A stretch of DNA of 64,000 bases from Diospyros lotus (GCF_014633365.1 NC_068352.1:26135310-26199309), one strand, 5' to 3'; shown: positions 47,001 through 60,820, counted from the first letter of the stretch. Translations and numbers: made by a program. Notes: generated by a model from the letters alone, not told the origin.

Positions 47001-47634
47001 GGATCTGCATCCTCATCGCATATCATACCCTTCGCCTCCTCCCTCACCCTCTTCGCTCTTTCCTTGTGTACCTCATCCTACACGCAAATGGCACATATTC
47101 ATATATGTATATATATATATATATAATAATGCATAATAAATAAAAGGTTATCCTGCATGGGACTTGGATGGTCGTCACTCGTCCATCATGCTTAATCAGA
47201 ATTTATGAATGAGTAAGTTAATGATGCTGTTATCGATGGCCTAGACGGCTTTCATTCGCATGTGAGAGCAACAGAGTGCCAGTCTGCCAGACTAACCTCA
47301 TAATATATACCGATTTAACCCTTTTCTGTACACTATATATATATATATATAGACATATAGTGGTCAAATCATAATTAGCCATTAACCATTTGTTAGCTGC
47401 AAAGGACTAGAGATTAGTGATCATTACAGGGTTGTAATTCTTCAAGGACTTGACAAAATCTGGAGTCCAAGTGGTAGGCTGGTAGTTGGCTGATGGCCTT
47501 TCCTGCATATTCAGCTGCAAATTGGCTTGCTTCGTTACTTGGCTGCAAACACAAACAGCCCTATCTCGGCCTGGCCTTTCAACTGCATTTGCTAAGGAAT
47601 ATGGATGCGCCACAACGGGAATCGGAAGCGCCAT
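44019..47634 (-). CDS. TPS: Terpene synthase, TPS-b type, 7 exons, 592 aa, intact
   Basis: Exons (minus strand): 47634-47428, 47077-46804, 46193-45821, 45707-45486, 45378-45240, 45127-44879, 44333-44019. All six introns are GT-AG, phases 0,1,2,2,0,0, joining into 1779 nt without a stop. The product converts a prenyl diphosphate (probably geranyl diphosphate) into a volatile terpene in the plastid. Seen: a Ser/Thr/Arg leader (about 1-44), RP(X8)W at 46-56, LSLYEAS near 185-191, RNR at 300-302, DDIYD at 338-342 and NDLGTSKDE at 482-490, giving the Mg2+ ligands of a class I cyclase; the second motif is completed across the exon 6/7 junction. Seven exons and length fit TPS-b. Odd: the usual tandem Arg of TPS-b is Arg-Pro. 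At the positions known to mark poplar isoprene synthase (Phe338, Ser446, Phe485, Asn505) it has Ala331, Val439, Phe478, Asn498, which argues against isoprene synthase. The exact product cannot be read from sequence. Confidence 0.93.
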
Positions 47635-47714
47635 TTCAACTTCACTGCAAATTCAATGCTAAATCTAATTGACTCCTATATGTATATACATATGTGTGTG
47701 TGTGTGTGTGTGTG

Positions 47715-47722
47715 TTTATATA
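47715..47722 (-). promoter_or_regulatory. Candidate TATA box of terpene synthase
   Basis: TATATAAA on the minus strand about 81-88 bp upstream of the ATG at 47634, directly beyond a TG microsatellite (47693-47714) that would fall near the transcription start. The spacing is typical. Confidence 0.5.
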
Positions 47723-49628
47723 TTTACTTTCTGAGATCCTTAAAATTTGGAAACTTTATCCTTTAATCTAGTACTCTATTCTACCCGTACTGCATGTTTT
47801 TCTCATGGGCCGGCATGTTTTATATTAATTTGTGAAGGGCGGCCCCATTTGGGTCGACAAAATTAATTAGGGACCCTTCGTTTTCAACAGAGGTGGCACC
47901 ACTGCATTACGCATGTCGCGACTTTGTTTGGGGAAAATAATGTGTGTGATGCTAATTAACGATAAGGCACTTCTATTATTATAATTTATATTACGATAAC
48001 TCTGACGTGTTTTTAAATCCAGGTGAGGGGTTTTGGCCAATCATAAGCATATTTTTTTTTATAAATTAAGTCTAAATTAATTCAATTAAATGTAATTTTA
48101 TCTAATAAGTAAAATTAATTTATGAAAAATGTGTTCATGTTAATTTGGTATATCATATGTTACATAATAATAATATTTGTGAGACTTAAATATATACCTA
48201 AGAAAAATAAATATAACTTGTAAAAAGATAAATAAAAAGTGAATAGATTATGTGCATGTAACAAGTTATATTTTTTTCTTTTTTTTTTTTACTTTTATGT
48301 ACATGTGACTCCTATAAATATTATTATTATTTAATACTTAATATGTTAAATCAGTATGAATACATTCCCTCTAAATCGATGAATAAAATTACACTCAATT
48401 GAACCAATTTATAGCTAATTACTAAAATTGAAAGAATTGAATAAAATTACAAATTCACAAAAACGATTTGATTATTTTCAAAATTAATCCAATTTTAAAT
48501 GTTAAAGGTACTATTAGATGTTAAAATTCATTAAAAACCTAAAAAAATGTATTAAAACTCTTACGGAACATTTGGTATAGAAAAAGTTTTTAAATTCCTA
48601 AGATTCATGATTCCTAAGAATGCTATTAGAAATCTTTGATTTCCAGAATTTATATAATTTTATGTTTGGTTAGTTATAAATATTCTCAGAAATGTTAGTA
48701 TTATTTTATGAGAATATTACATTTTTATATTTGATTTAAATGTAATATTCCTAAGAATTCATGTTATTTTTTCAAAATTTATAAAAACATTGACTGAGTT
48801 ATTTTTTCGAGATATGATAATAAATTTATTTAATTAAAAATATTATTGTCAAGTTGACTGAGCTTGCAAAAATGAAAACAGTCAGAGGGATCCTCACGTA
48901 AATACTTTAATATTTAAGTCAGACATTAAAGATAATAAAAATCATATTAAAATAAGTATTAGAGACATAACTTTTTGAAATGAGTATATATTTATTTATA
49001 AAGAAGTATAAAATAACTCTAAACAGTTCAAAATTATAATTTTTATAAATAATTTTTATCTTAATATTTATTTTTATCTTAATATTTTTTGAAATGAGTA
49101 TATATTTATTTATAAAGAATACGTAGCTTATAGTCTACGTCAAATTGAATTCTCCGGATCGACTGACTAAACGAGGATGGATTATATATAAATATAATAT
49201 AATATAATAGCCTCCTTTGTTAGTTTTAAACTTTTATCTGAGCCGGCCAGTTATAACACATAGAGTTAGTTTTATGTAATTATTATTGTAAATTTATCTA
49301 TCTAGCATGCATTTAAAAAATACTGACTATGAATTTTTGTTTAAGAAACAAATAAAATCACCACTTTGTTCGTGAGTTTATTTACATGAAACTGTTTGAT
49401 AAATTAATAAAATTGTATTTAATCTTAATTATAATTATTTAATAAAATACTTGAATTTAACTCAATACATCTAAAATATTAAAATATTCAACTTTAAGTT
49501 TGAGCCCTCCAACAGACTTAATATGAGTTAAATTAAATTAAACTAAAATTTATTAAATATTTTATTGACTGCATTTGATCCTAAACTATATAAACTTAAC
49601 TAAATCAAACGCCAGACGTGGCCTTTAG
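47723..49628. other. AT-rich upstream intergenic DNA
   Basis: There is no gene. At 48565-48790 the sequence has 'cctaagattcatgattcctaagaat' and 'aatattcctaagaattcatg' in inverted relation, like a decayed MITE without clear ends. Two short direct repeats ('gaaatgagtatatatttatttataaagaa') occur at 48977 and 49088. Confidence 0.35.
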
Positions 49629-49661
49629 ATGCTTCTACTAAGATAGAATTAGTAGAAGCAT
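49629..49661. other. Perfect 13-bp stem hairpin
   Basis: ATGCTTCTACTAA (49629-49641) and its exact reverse complement (49649-49661) are separated by GATAGAA. It stands alone in AT-rich DNA. It could be a transposon footprint or a small foldback; the stem is too short for a typical plant microRNA precursor. Confidence 0.6.
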
Positions 49662-51969
49662 GATCAAACTAACCGCCTTTTATCACTTGCATGTGATACG
49701 TGTGATCTTAAGCTACTTGGACTAATTGGACTTTTATCGCCTATGGTCACATGGTACTTCCCAGAAAAGGACGCAACGAATCCCTGTGCTCGACGTATCT
49801 CAGTGGGGACCGTGGAGTCACTGGAAGGAGGTGGATAATGTGGTTCGCTCTTTTTTTATTAGAATTATTATTATTTTTTGTATGATCTCCCAATATTCCG
49901 TATTCTTAATTTTAATAAAAATAAATAAATTATAAATAAAAATTTTATTTTATTATACTGATTAAAAAGTCAAAGTCAAAGTCATGATCTATTAATATGA
50001 ATCTCGACTTATCATAATTTAATCATTTAATTTGTGCTCTCGAGACAATTGCTCATTTCTTTTTCTTTTTTTTTTTTTTAGTTAATGCAGCCATCACGAG
50101 TGTCCCTCACTGTTTGTCCTCACGATTTCAGCATGAGAGATAAATTAGGGAACTCAGTTGACAGATTTTAACCCCTAACACAACCATAAACATGAAAGCG
50201 ACAAGTATTTTTCACTTTCAAATTACTCTTTACTTACTGAACTATTTCCTAACCAAAACTCCAACACAAAACTTGAAGACTCAAATAACAATACCCTCAA
50301 CTGTTCTTTCTTTGTCAATTAATTTATGCCGTGGGGCATAAATTTTAATTGAACTAAATTATGTTAATTAAAATTAAATTTAAATCAAATAAAATTTAAA
50401 GTAACAAAAAATTGAAATAATGAATGCATATTCTTAAACAAGAGATTGTCAACGATAGTTCTTGTTTTATGTCGTTGTTATTGTCACTGGTGGTACCTAT
50501 CCTCCTTTCTCTATCATTTAACCTATCTTCAATTATATTTTTTATTATATTATAAATAATTTTTTTATTTCAAAAACTATATTTACTTTAACCACATTCT
50601 TTATTTTACTCTCTATTTGATTATTATTTTTATTTACTTATTAATAAATTTTAATTCTAATTTATTTTACTTTACTTATAATTTTTATTACTTTAAAATT
50701 TTAATAATAAATATTATTATTCGTCTCCTTCATTGTGTATGTTTGTCTTCATCGTTTTCTAAGTTTTACCATGACCAACCGTCTTCGGGTTCTGCCCAAT
50801 CCTAAAGCCATATATGTCATGGCATAAGGTCTCCAAATTTTAAAAATTTATAATATATATGTAAATATATTTTTATTTTTTTTAATAATAAATATTTTAT
50901 TAAAAAAATTAAATACAAAATATTATAAATCTTTTTGACTTCCGTTCATGAATGTAAACATTTTTTTACGTTAATTTTTTATTTTGTTTCCTTCTATAAG
51001 AGAATCATAAATGTATAATTTTTTATTTGCACTGATCTTTTTAAAATTTTAAAAAAAATTAATTTTATTTTTCTTTGTTTATTGTAGTAAGTTGTGTAGT
51101 TTTTTTTTATTTTTTAATCTCTGAGACATTATATTTTAGTTAAAAAATTATTATCATTAAGAGATTATTATATTTTGTAGTTGATTGAGTTTTAACTCTT
51201 TTTTTCTTTTTTTATTTAATAAAATGATAAAATATTTATATAAAAAAGTATATTATTTATTTCTTATAAAAAAAATTAATACTCGAAGACCTCAATAAAT
51301 CTTTTCGCCTAAGACTCCCAATTCTGTTGGGCCGGCTCTGATCATCTTTGCCGCGTCTATTTGTCTCCTTCATGGTGACTTTTTATCTTTTCTGACCACG
51401 AGCCTCTTTTTATTTGGTGTATTCAACCACCTTCAATAGTCATCTCTAAAGTTGACAATAAATCCAATGCAACTTGCTTCATCCTATCATCTTTTCTGAC
51501 CAAATTGTGTGCTTCAACAATGATGATTTCAACTATGATGATGATAATAATGACTTCGATAGTGGCCATTGTTGAAAAAGATGGTGAGGGCTATGATGGA
51601 TAACGGGAATAGTAAAAAAAAAAAAAGAAAAGGAGGAAGGATTTAACCTTCCCTATTTGAATTTTGAATGACAACAAAATTTGAGAATTACAACTTGCCA
51701 TGGAGAAAGTTTTGGTGTCCCCCTGACTAAAATTTTGGGTCAGCAAGGAAAAATTAGCAGTGTTGGAGATCTGTCAGCTAGCTAATGAACCAATTTTTTG
51801 CTCTTTTGCCAAGGAGTTCAGAAATAAGAGATGTAAGTGATAAGAATTAGGAGGGTCATTTTAAAAAAGTAAAGAGTTTTTATATAAAATCAATTCAAAT
51901 TATAAAAATTTAAGTACAAGAAATAAAATAAAAATATGTTTGGATTATCGCGTCAGATCATCATCATCT
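49662..51969. other. AT-rich intergenic DNA, no gene seen
   Basis: Short frames here (for example 49726-49935) lack any recognisable domain and look fortuitous. Long A/T tracts dominate 50400-51300. Confidence 0.35.
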
Positions 51970-52105
51970 TGCCTCCAATAATGCGTGGTTTCAGTGTCGG
52001 ATGAACCCCACCATTGACAAAGAAGTTGGGCCATGCTTGCCTCCAATAATGCATGGATGGTTTCAGCGTCAGGATGCAACCCCACCATTGAAAGACGTTG
52101 GGTTG
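51970..52105. repeat. ~65-bp tandem duplication
   Basis: Two adjacent copies share 'cttgcctccaataatgc(g/a)tgg', 'tggtttcag(t/c)gtc' and 'aaccccaccattga'. The second copy has small indels. Function is unknown. Confidence 0.65.
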
Positions 52106-55100
52106 GGTCGTGAGGGACTCTTTTCTCTTCATGATTGGTACGACTAATGTGACAGTAAAATGAGACAGTTGTCAGCGAGACAGAGAATGGGCGGCTATTA
52201 AATGGCTTAACGTGTTAAATGAAATAATTTAATGCAATGCCGAAACCGTTATAATAATAATAGTATTATTTCAGTGTTTTTAAAATATTTTTTGGATTAA
52301 AATATTAAAAATACCTCAAAATTTGTTTCTAATTATTTTTATAATTTTAAAAATATTTCAAACTCATTTTATAATATTAAAAACATATCTCCCATCATAG
52401 AGACTATGTTAGCAACAAAAGAAATTTCATCTCTAAATAAAATTATAGCTCTAAATTTATTTTCTATTCTTCACTTTGCAACAACCTAAATGATTTACCG
52501 TAATTATCGTCACCCTTCCGTCCTCTCAATCTTTTTTTCATTTTATTTGTTTTCGTAATCCTTTCAATTCCTTGATCTTTTTGCCATTCTGTCATTTCAT
52601 TTGTTATCATCATTCTTTTCTTTTCTCAATCTTCTATCGTGGTATCTGTCGCCATTTTCCTTCCGTCTATCTTCAATCAAAGATTACAACTTCAAACTTT
52701 TTGATCAATGATTAACAATTGGCAACCATCCATCTACTTATAAGTACACATGTATATTTATGTTCCTAACTTTTTTCCCAAGTAAACTATGAATGAGTTA
52801 TATATATATATATATATATTCTGTAAATGTATGTATCCAGAAAGAGAATGATGATGAAATTGAGGAACTTTCATAAATTATATTATGTTTGGTTCTTTTT
52901 CTAGATTTATTATTTGTTTTTAATTATTAAGTCATCATTAATAGATAATAGAATTTATATTTATATTTACTTAAATAAATAATGTAATATATGTTTATGT
53001 TTAATTAAATAATTATTTTTATATTAAAAAATATAACTTTTAATTTATACATTCCCCATATTTCCATTTCTTACTTCTTCTTTTTCTAAGAAAATATCAT
53101 TTTTCTATTTTTATTTTATATCATTTTATTTTTTATTTTTATTTTTGTGCAACCTAATTGGGTGCCAAAATCTATGATGGGGCAGGCGGGTGTGAAATGG
53201 TGAGTTTGCTTTGTGAAAGAAAAATCTATGATCCATCGACTATTATGAAATATTATTAATTTTAAAATTTTATATGATACGTGAATTTATGAAGATTATT
53301 TATTAAATTTATTTGTGATACAGGAACTCCAAAATTCAAATTGTTTTCCATCACGACAATATATAATTAGGTAGTATTTGTTAATCAATATATGAAGTGA
53401 AAAAAATAAGATATGAAAAATATTTCGAACAAAAGTGATTCTCATTGTATTTATTAAATTTATTTTTAAAAAATTATATAACTTCTTATCTTAAATTTTT
53501 CATATCTCTTCCGATTCGAATAAATTAATCTTGAACCTTACAGATAAATTATTTTAATATAATTTTATTTTATTCATTTTAACAAATATTATATTAAAAT
53601 ATAATTACATTGTGATCGGATTAAGTATAGCTTAAAAGATGCATTATTAGAAAACAAATCTCTATATTCAGAAATTCAAAGTAGATGTCTTCGTCCAACA
53701 AACCATAGAAAGAGACATCCACTTGGAGACAACCCACCCCCACCAAATTATTGATCCCAAATTTTCTTCATGCTTTGTCTGCTAAAGATTCAACCTTCCA
53801 GTTAGGAGGAGTGTCCCGGGTCTGGTTAATTTGGGTTCACCATTAATCCATAACTAAATTTTTCTTAATCTGAGTTTATAAAATTAAAATCAAAGTCAGC
53901 TCAAATTCTATTCAGAATCAACTCAATTAGATTAATTAGGTTGGATTCTCAATTTCAATTGTATATAATAATCTATTAATCTTAAACTTTTGCTAAATAA
54001 ACTTTAAAAAAAAAATAATATCAACACCTCATCAAACAATTGCACCTAACTACATTACACAATAATTAACAATTTGTTTTAAACAATGATACTTGACTCA
54101 CAACAAATAACTAATAAACTTATGAAAAAATGCTAGACAACATAAAATGTTTATATATTTTTAATTTATTTATATATATGGATCGACTCGGGTTAGGTCC
54201 ATGAATTAGATGGGTGCCAAAATCTATGATGGGGCGGGCGGGTGCGCGTAACGGTGAGTTTGGGTAATTTGACACGTGTTATTTAATTATAAAAAAATAT
54301 CTTATTTTCTATATTAAAAAGAGATACAAGTATAATTTTTCGTAAATAGACTTTTAGGGCTTATTTACCCTGAATGGACCCAATGACAACGAAGGAAATG
54401 AAGGGGGGCTGTGAATGAAGGGAAGAGGATTGTGGGGGAAAAAAGAGAAGCAAAAGAGAAAAAAAAATATTATTGATAAGGTTTGAAGTGAAAAATAAAT
54501 AAAAAAGAATAGAAAATAACTTTAAGATGTTTTCAAAGTCTACTCTCATATTATATAATCAATTAGAGATTTTTAATTTAAATTTTTTAATACCATCAAC
54601 AAATGGAAAAATGAAAATGTCGCATCGGCATTTTATTTTTATTTTTTGTTTTGATTTATTTGTTAAAAAATTGAGATTTGTAAAACTAGTAATAATCCTT
54701 TGGTGTGTCCAATAAAAAAATGATAATACTTTTTACCAAACCGGACTGAATCCATAAAACCCAGCCAAACGGTCCTCTAGCCCAAGCCCATTCAATTGTA
54801 GAAGATATTTTTTAATTTTGACTTTAATTTTATAATTAAACATATCTTAATATTTTATGTTTTAAAAATTAATTAAATTCATTTTAAGAAAATTTAGAAA
54901 CTACCTTTTCTATGTTTTGAAATTCATATTATAAATTAGAAAATTAATTTTTTTATTTTTATTTAGAGATTGAACCATTCAATAAAAAATTAAAATTAAA
55001 AATTAAAAAATATTTGACCATGTTCTAAAACTTTCAAATAAATTATTACGATTTATAAGTTGTACCTGTAATTTAACCTAAGCCAAACACCCTTTAAACC

Positions 55101-56460
55101 TCTTTGATGGTCATTGAATTATCATCGCAAATGGACGGATTTACCCTATTTGCATTATTTATTCATAACCCTTTATTCAAAACCATTTATTAAATTGCAT
55201 AATTAAATAATATTTTTAATAAAACTTATTTTTTTATTATGAATAGACAACCAACACATGAAAAATACACGAAATTAACCAGCAAACTTGGAAATGTACA
55301 TTTAAATTAGAATTAAACTGATGATTACACAAATTCAAATTGGCTTCAAGAAATCTAACAACTCAAATGAAAATTTTAAAATAATTACACATTTTATGAG
55401 AAATTATTTTGCTATTCTTTTTAGATATTGTTAAAATATATTTTAAGATAACAATTTTATTTATTGAACATTGTTGTAAATAAATTAGAACTTGAAGATA
55501 TTTTATAAATGAATATATATAATTATCGGTTATCATTATGAATCACTTAGGTTTAAGGTTTTAGTTTTCGATTATGGTTATAGATCGGTTACGATTACCA
55601 TTTTTTAGTAATAACCATAATTGTAATTGTAATTGTAACTGTAATGTGCGAGTTTTTTACCTTTTTTTTTTAATCTTAACCATGTTCATATTTGCTTAAA
55701 TTGATTTTAACCATGTTTGTCAAACGTAGTTACGGATTAACCAATCCACGCCAATCCCTAAGTGAAACAACAAGCATCAAAGAGATCGGAGTGGTAGTTA
55801 AATTGATATTGAAAAGGCTATGCAATAGCTATAGTGGTACGAATTCAATGGAAATTTGGGCAAACAACCAGATCTAGAGTTATGACAATAGTGGAGGAGA
55901 GGATTGTTGTGAAGGTTGAGTAGCAACATCAACAGTGACAAGGGCTGTTACAAACATGTGGAGTTGTTTGGCAGAGTGATGCCTTTATTGTAGACACAGA
56001 CATTAACAGGGAAAAGTCTAATAATTGGGCTTCTAAACGGTGGTCGCATGATATGGGTAGGAGAGTCCTGTGATACCTAATTTTTTTTTATTTTAAAAAA
56101 TATATATACAAAAAAACGTGAGTATGACATAAAGATATGAAAATATATAATGGCATTTTAGTAATTTTCTTGAAAAGAAATCCAAAACCATAAATCAAGA
56201 TAAAATCAAAGGAAGGAATCTACAAAATTAGAGGGTTGGAGTAGAACCCAAAATACTAAAAAGGATTGAAATGCAAAATTAGTGGGGCACCAAGTGAATA
56301 AATGAAAGAAGGGGAGGGGCTAGACATAATTCTCAAAAATGTATGCGAGGCCTATGTGCAAACTTTGAAATACCCGTTGGGGAAAAGTAAGATTCAAGAA
56401 AGTTGAATGATGGATTCTCTCCGTCGACTAATGACAACATAAACATCCATGGTAGGCTAC
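52106..56460. other. AT-rich intergenic DNA with one dispersed duplicate
   Basis: A ~49-bp block, 'gggtgccaaaatctatgatgg' then 'ggc(a/g)ggcgggtg...ggtgagtttg', occurs at 53160-53208 and again at 54212-54261. At 55500-55650 there are 'ggttatagatcggttacgatt' and '(attgta)n'-type MITE-like motifs. I can support no gene. Confidence 0.35.
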
Positions 56461-56475
56461 AATAAGGTACTCAAG

Positions 56476-56765
56476 TAGCCCCAATGGCATAGCTTTGTTA
56501 GCAAAAAGAAATGTCATAGCTTTGTTAGCAAAAAGAAATACACTCTGGGTATTATTCTTTGGACTTTCAGGTTCAGTGTTCAATCTTTGACCAGGAAGGG
56601 AAGCTCAAAGTTAAAGTGATCTTGAAAGTTGAAAATCGCTTGTCACCCTTACGTTTGCGGTGGGGTTAGGGATCGAACTAGCGGCTAAATCATCTGATTT
56701 ACATCTCCTGCTAATATTGTAGGGTCGAACAGTGAGGACACTCATGATGGTACATTAATTCAAAA
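56476..56765 (+). mobile_element. tRNA-derived SINE, complete, 15-bp target duplication
   Basis: AATAAGGTACTCAAG lies on both sides (56461-56475 and 56766-56780). The head has a tRNA-like A-box region (atggcatagctttgttagc) and a B box (GTTCAATCT at 56578-56586), so it has an internal RNA polymerase III promoter. A 27-bp unit starting catagctttg is tandemly doubled within the head (56488-56541), an unusual internal duplication between the two boxes. The long perfect duplication indicates LINE-mediated insertion. Confidence 0.85.
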
Positions 56766-56780
56766 AATAAGGTACTCAAG

Positions 56781-58946
56781 TATTTTTTTTTAAATAAAAA
56801 AAAAAGTATTTTATGACCTAACATTTTATTGGTTGATTTGGTAGGTTGGACAGTTGGAGAAGATGTATAAAGAGGGCATTGTCATGGTCAAACAGTCGAT
56901 AATCTTTAAAAGAAAATCAAGTTATTTTTAAGGTGTTTTAGTTGAATCTAAGATGGGATTTTTGTTTTAGGAGGCAAGAGCAATCCTTTTAGTACCCAAA
57001 AATTAAAGTGTTTAGGTGAGATTTGAGGTAGAAATTAAGAGGTCACTAGAAATTGCAATTAGTTGGAGTTGAGGAGTCCTGGCTACATCTACGAGATTTT
57101 GACTCTTTTTCTAGCACTACAAGGAAAAGGAAGATAGAAGAGGAAGATGTGAAGAAGACGGGAAGAAAAATAATTAAAAAATTAAGAATACATGCTTCTT
57201 TGTGATTGGGTGACAAACGGAAAGAGAAAGAAAATGACTAGCATGTGACACGAGGTAGTAATAGCAAGCGCATACAACATGTGGTAAGTTTGGGATTTTT
57301 CTTAAAAAATAAAATAAAAATAAAAGTATATAATAATAATAATAGGATAAATGGAATAAAAATACGACTTGATCCCCGTTTAATTTTCAATAATATAACA
57401 AAAAAACATGAGTCGTTCTACAGGCCCGATGAGCCTACCAAACGACTCATAAAAAGGGAAAAAAAGACGATTTTGCCCAATTCACTTTGTAAAGCGGGCC
57501 ATTGCCCCCCTTGTTCTGCGCGTCTCCCATGTCATGGCCACCGCCTCACCTCTCTGTCATGCTTCGCTCATCGCCTGGCCTTGTCTTCGTCGCCTCGCCT
57601 CGTCTTGTCGACAGTCGAGGTGAGACAAGGCGGCGGCCATGGCAAGGGAGATGCGCAGAGCAATGGGGGAATCCATGGCGGGGGGAGGGAGAGAGCAAGG
57701 CATGGGGGAAAAGTTATCTTTTTGTCCCCTTTCGATAAACTCGTCGGTAAAATCGTCGGGCTTTCTAGCATTTTTCAAAAATATTGTGATATAACCTATT
57801 AACCAAACAAAAACCTTATAAATAGGTGAGTGTTTTTCCCTTGAACTTAATTTCTTTCATGTTGCTCACACATGTGCTGATATCCTTATGATGCGAAATT
57901 TGTATATAACATTGTAGTATGATAAAGATTCATGTTCAATTAACCTTGGCATACATTTCATATATCATTGTAATATGATAAGGATGAATAACATATAAGG
58001 TTAATTGTTATATCATTTGGATGAATTTGATGCTATTTATCCTGACTTGGGTGTGAATTTGACTTTCTATTGTTAATTTGTCTGTATATATCATGCATAT
58101 GGGTATCTCTTGCATTTAACACCCAACATATATAAGGTGTTGGAGTCATGACAGAGTTAAATTGGAAGAATGAAGGCTAGGGTGACGACTGCTACAGTTG
58201 ATTGGTCTAATCTAGCCAGAGGACAAGGAGGGAGGCGCCACCTATGTCGCACGAAAACAGAAACGAAAATGGGAAACGTTTCTAATTGGAAACGAAAATG
58301 TAGAAACGACATTTTTCGAAAAAAATAGACATAAATAGGGTTCGAAACGAGAATAAGAAACGTTTCGAAAATGAAAAAACGACATCTATAAAGTGTTTTT
58401 GTGCAACATAGAAGCGCCACTTAGTGGTGAATGGGTGATGGTGGAATATGTGGTGGCAGCGACGGTGGAACGCCAAGAACAATGGTAAGATGCCAACCGT
58501 GGTAATCGACTCGCATGATTGATTCAAGCTAAGAGGAGGAAATTGTAACTCTTAACAAATAATGTTTTAAAATTGTAAAATATAATTACACACAAGACAT
58601 GTAAGATTTTTATGTTAAAAATCTTATAAGATAAAAATAAACCTAACCAAACTAATATTGAATTTAAAATAAATATAAATCTTATTTAATAAATAAATAA
58701 TATAATATAAATTAATAAATTTAGGAGATAAATACAATCATAAATCAAATTAATATTGATAATCAAATCAGTATGTTAACAATAACAGGTTTAATTTCCC
58801 AATTCGATATTCAAAAAATTATCAAAACAATGAAATTTACAATCTAGAAACGGAAATTCTTCAGGCCATCCAATGGATGGGAAAAGATGGCTTGAGGGAT
58901 GTATTGGGCCTTGACATACGGACTCTACCAAACAGTCCTATTGGAT
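56781..58946. other. Intergenic DNA upstream of RPL8, partly LTR-like
   Basis: A GC-rich stretch at 57480-57710 carries a 185-codon plus-strand frame (57245-57802) of low-complexity composition without a recognisable domain. A TATA-like 'cttataaatagg' lies at about 57816. Together these resemble the promoter region of an LTR, but I found no bounded element. At 58225-58400 'gaaacgtttc', 'aaacgacat' and similar motifs recur in both orientations, MITE-like. I can support no gene. Confidence 0.35.
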
Positions 58947-59009
58947 TGGGCCCAAAGAAGCAAAAACCCTAAAACTAGGCCCATCGCTCAGTGTCTATCC
59001 CTATATAAA
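58947..59009 (+). promoter_or_regulatory. Ribosomal-protein-type promoter of RPL8
   Basis: In order: site II element TGGGCC (58947), telo-box AAACCCTAA (58964-58972), inverted site II GGCCCA (58978-58983) and TATA box CTATATAAAT (59001-59010). Site II plus telo-box is the classic arrangement of plant cytosolic ribosomal protein genes, bound by TCP-type and Puralpha-type factors and linked to proliferating tissue. A GA repeat ends right at the start codon. Confidence 0.8.
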
Positions 59010-59071
59010 TCTCTCATTCTGTTTCAGGTCATTTTGAAGTCCTCTTCTCTCCGCCGTCTCCAAAACCATAA

Positions 59072-59554
<483 letters not shown>

Positions 59555-60820
59555 TAACTTTTTTAGGGTTTTTATTTGGATTTGATATTTTATGACTAAT
59601 TGGTTCGTCATAAAATAGTGAATGTATATGTTATATCCTGTTACAATAGTGTTTATTTTTGTGAATGCGTGTTGGCTTATCTGTCTATCAACAACTTGAT
59701 TTTTGTTCAATTAAGAAATCCGTGTATTGTAAAAGTATACATTTCATGTATGAAGAATTTAATTTAATACATGTTTCACTTATAGTGTTATATATGGTAT
59801 ATTTTAATTTTGATTCCGTTAAGCAGTTTGTGGATTATGTTTGTATACATTGCATGTGTGATTAGAGTTCTTTGATTGAGACATGATTCGCCTGTAGTGT
59901 TTATTTACTGTTGAAGTGGCATTCATTATCTCTTGTAGCTGGGTCTGTAGGCTTAGTTTTTGACTGGTTTGCTTACCTGTATGTGGCAGTGAAAGTTCTA
60001 AGTTATCATCCTATCGTTTAGATTTATAGACAAAATCTTGAAATTAGCTCCTTGGTGGTTAAATGGGGTGCCTTGCGTTTCAATATCTAGGCTTCATATG
60101 AACTGTCGTTAATTTTCTCTCTTGAAGTTGTTATGATGTGGGTTTGTTTTTGTTTTTGTTTTAGTTAGACATTTACGGCTATCCCCTTCCTGTTGCTATT
60201 CTATGGGACGTGTAAATTAATACAAATCTTGAGGTATTATGGCTTAGCAATTGAAGCAAGTTATGATACTGGAGTAACTGCTTCATTCTTTTGGACATTA
60301 CAAGTTTTTGCTATTGGCTTTAGAGCACCTGAGACACAAGATTGTTGCAAGACACGAGCTTCTCATTCCCTCTCTACACATTGGATTGTTATGGTTCAGT
60401 AAATCTTTTACCCTGGATAAAGTTTTCAGGCAGTTGAAAACCAGAAGCTTGTTTATATTGGAGGTCAATTAGATTGATTTCAAGGATTAATGTCAATACT
60501 TTCTTTTATATAAAGCATGTGACAGGCTAGTGGTTCAAGTTATAGGCATGCTAATTGTTGGGGTAAATTATGGAGAGCCGCTCAAACTATCACTAGATGT
60601 CACCTTTTAAACTTCATATAAAATGCTACAAAGTACAAACTATCTAAAAGACCATTGAATTTGTTTGAAATTTTCTTAAGCAACCATCAGTTTAAAAAAG
60701 TGTACTTTAAGCGTGAAGTGTAGCATGCTTGGGGCTTATTTTGTGTGAAGCTCAGTGACTTGAGCTGAGTGCGATTAAAGCACACTTAAGTTGATCTTTT
60801 ACATGAGATCTAAAGTGCTA

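Noticed and set aside
56476..56600. Possible tRNA gene from A and B boxes
   Set aside because: No cloverleaf can be closed and the element has SINE length with a target duplication.
57245..57802. 185-codon frame as a candidate gene
   Set aside because: Composition is set by a short GC-rich block, no domain is recognisable, and frames on the other strand are equally long there.
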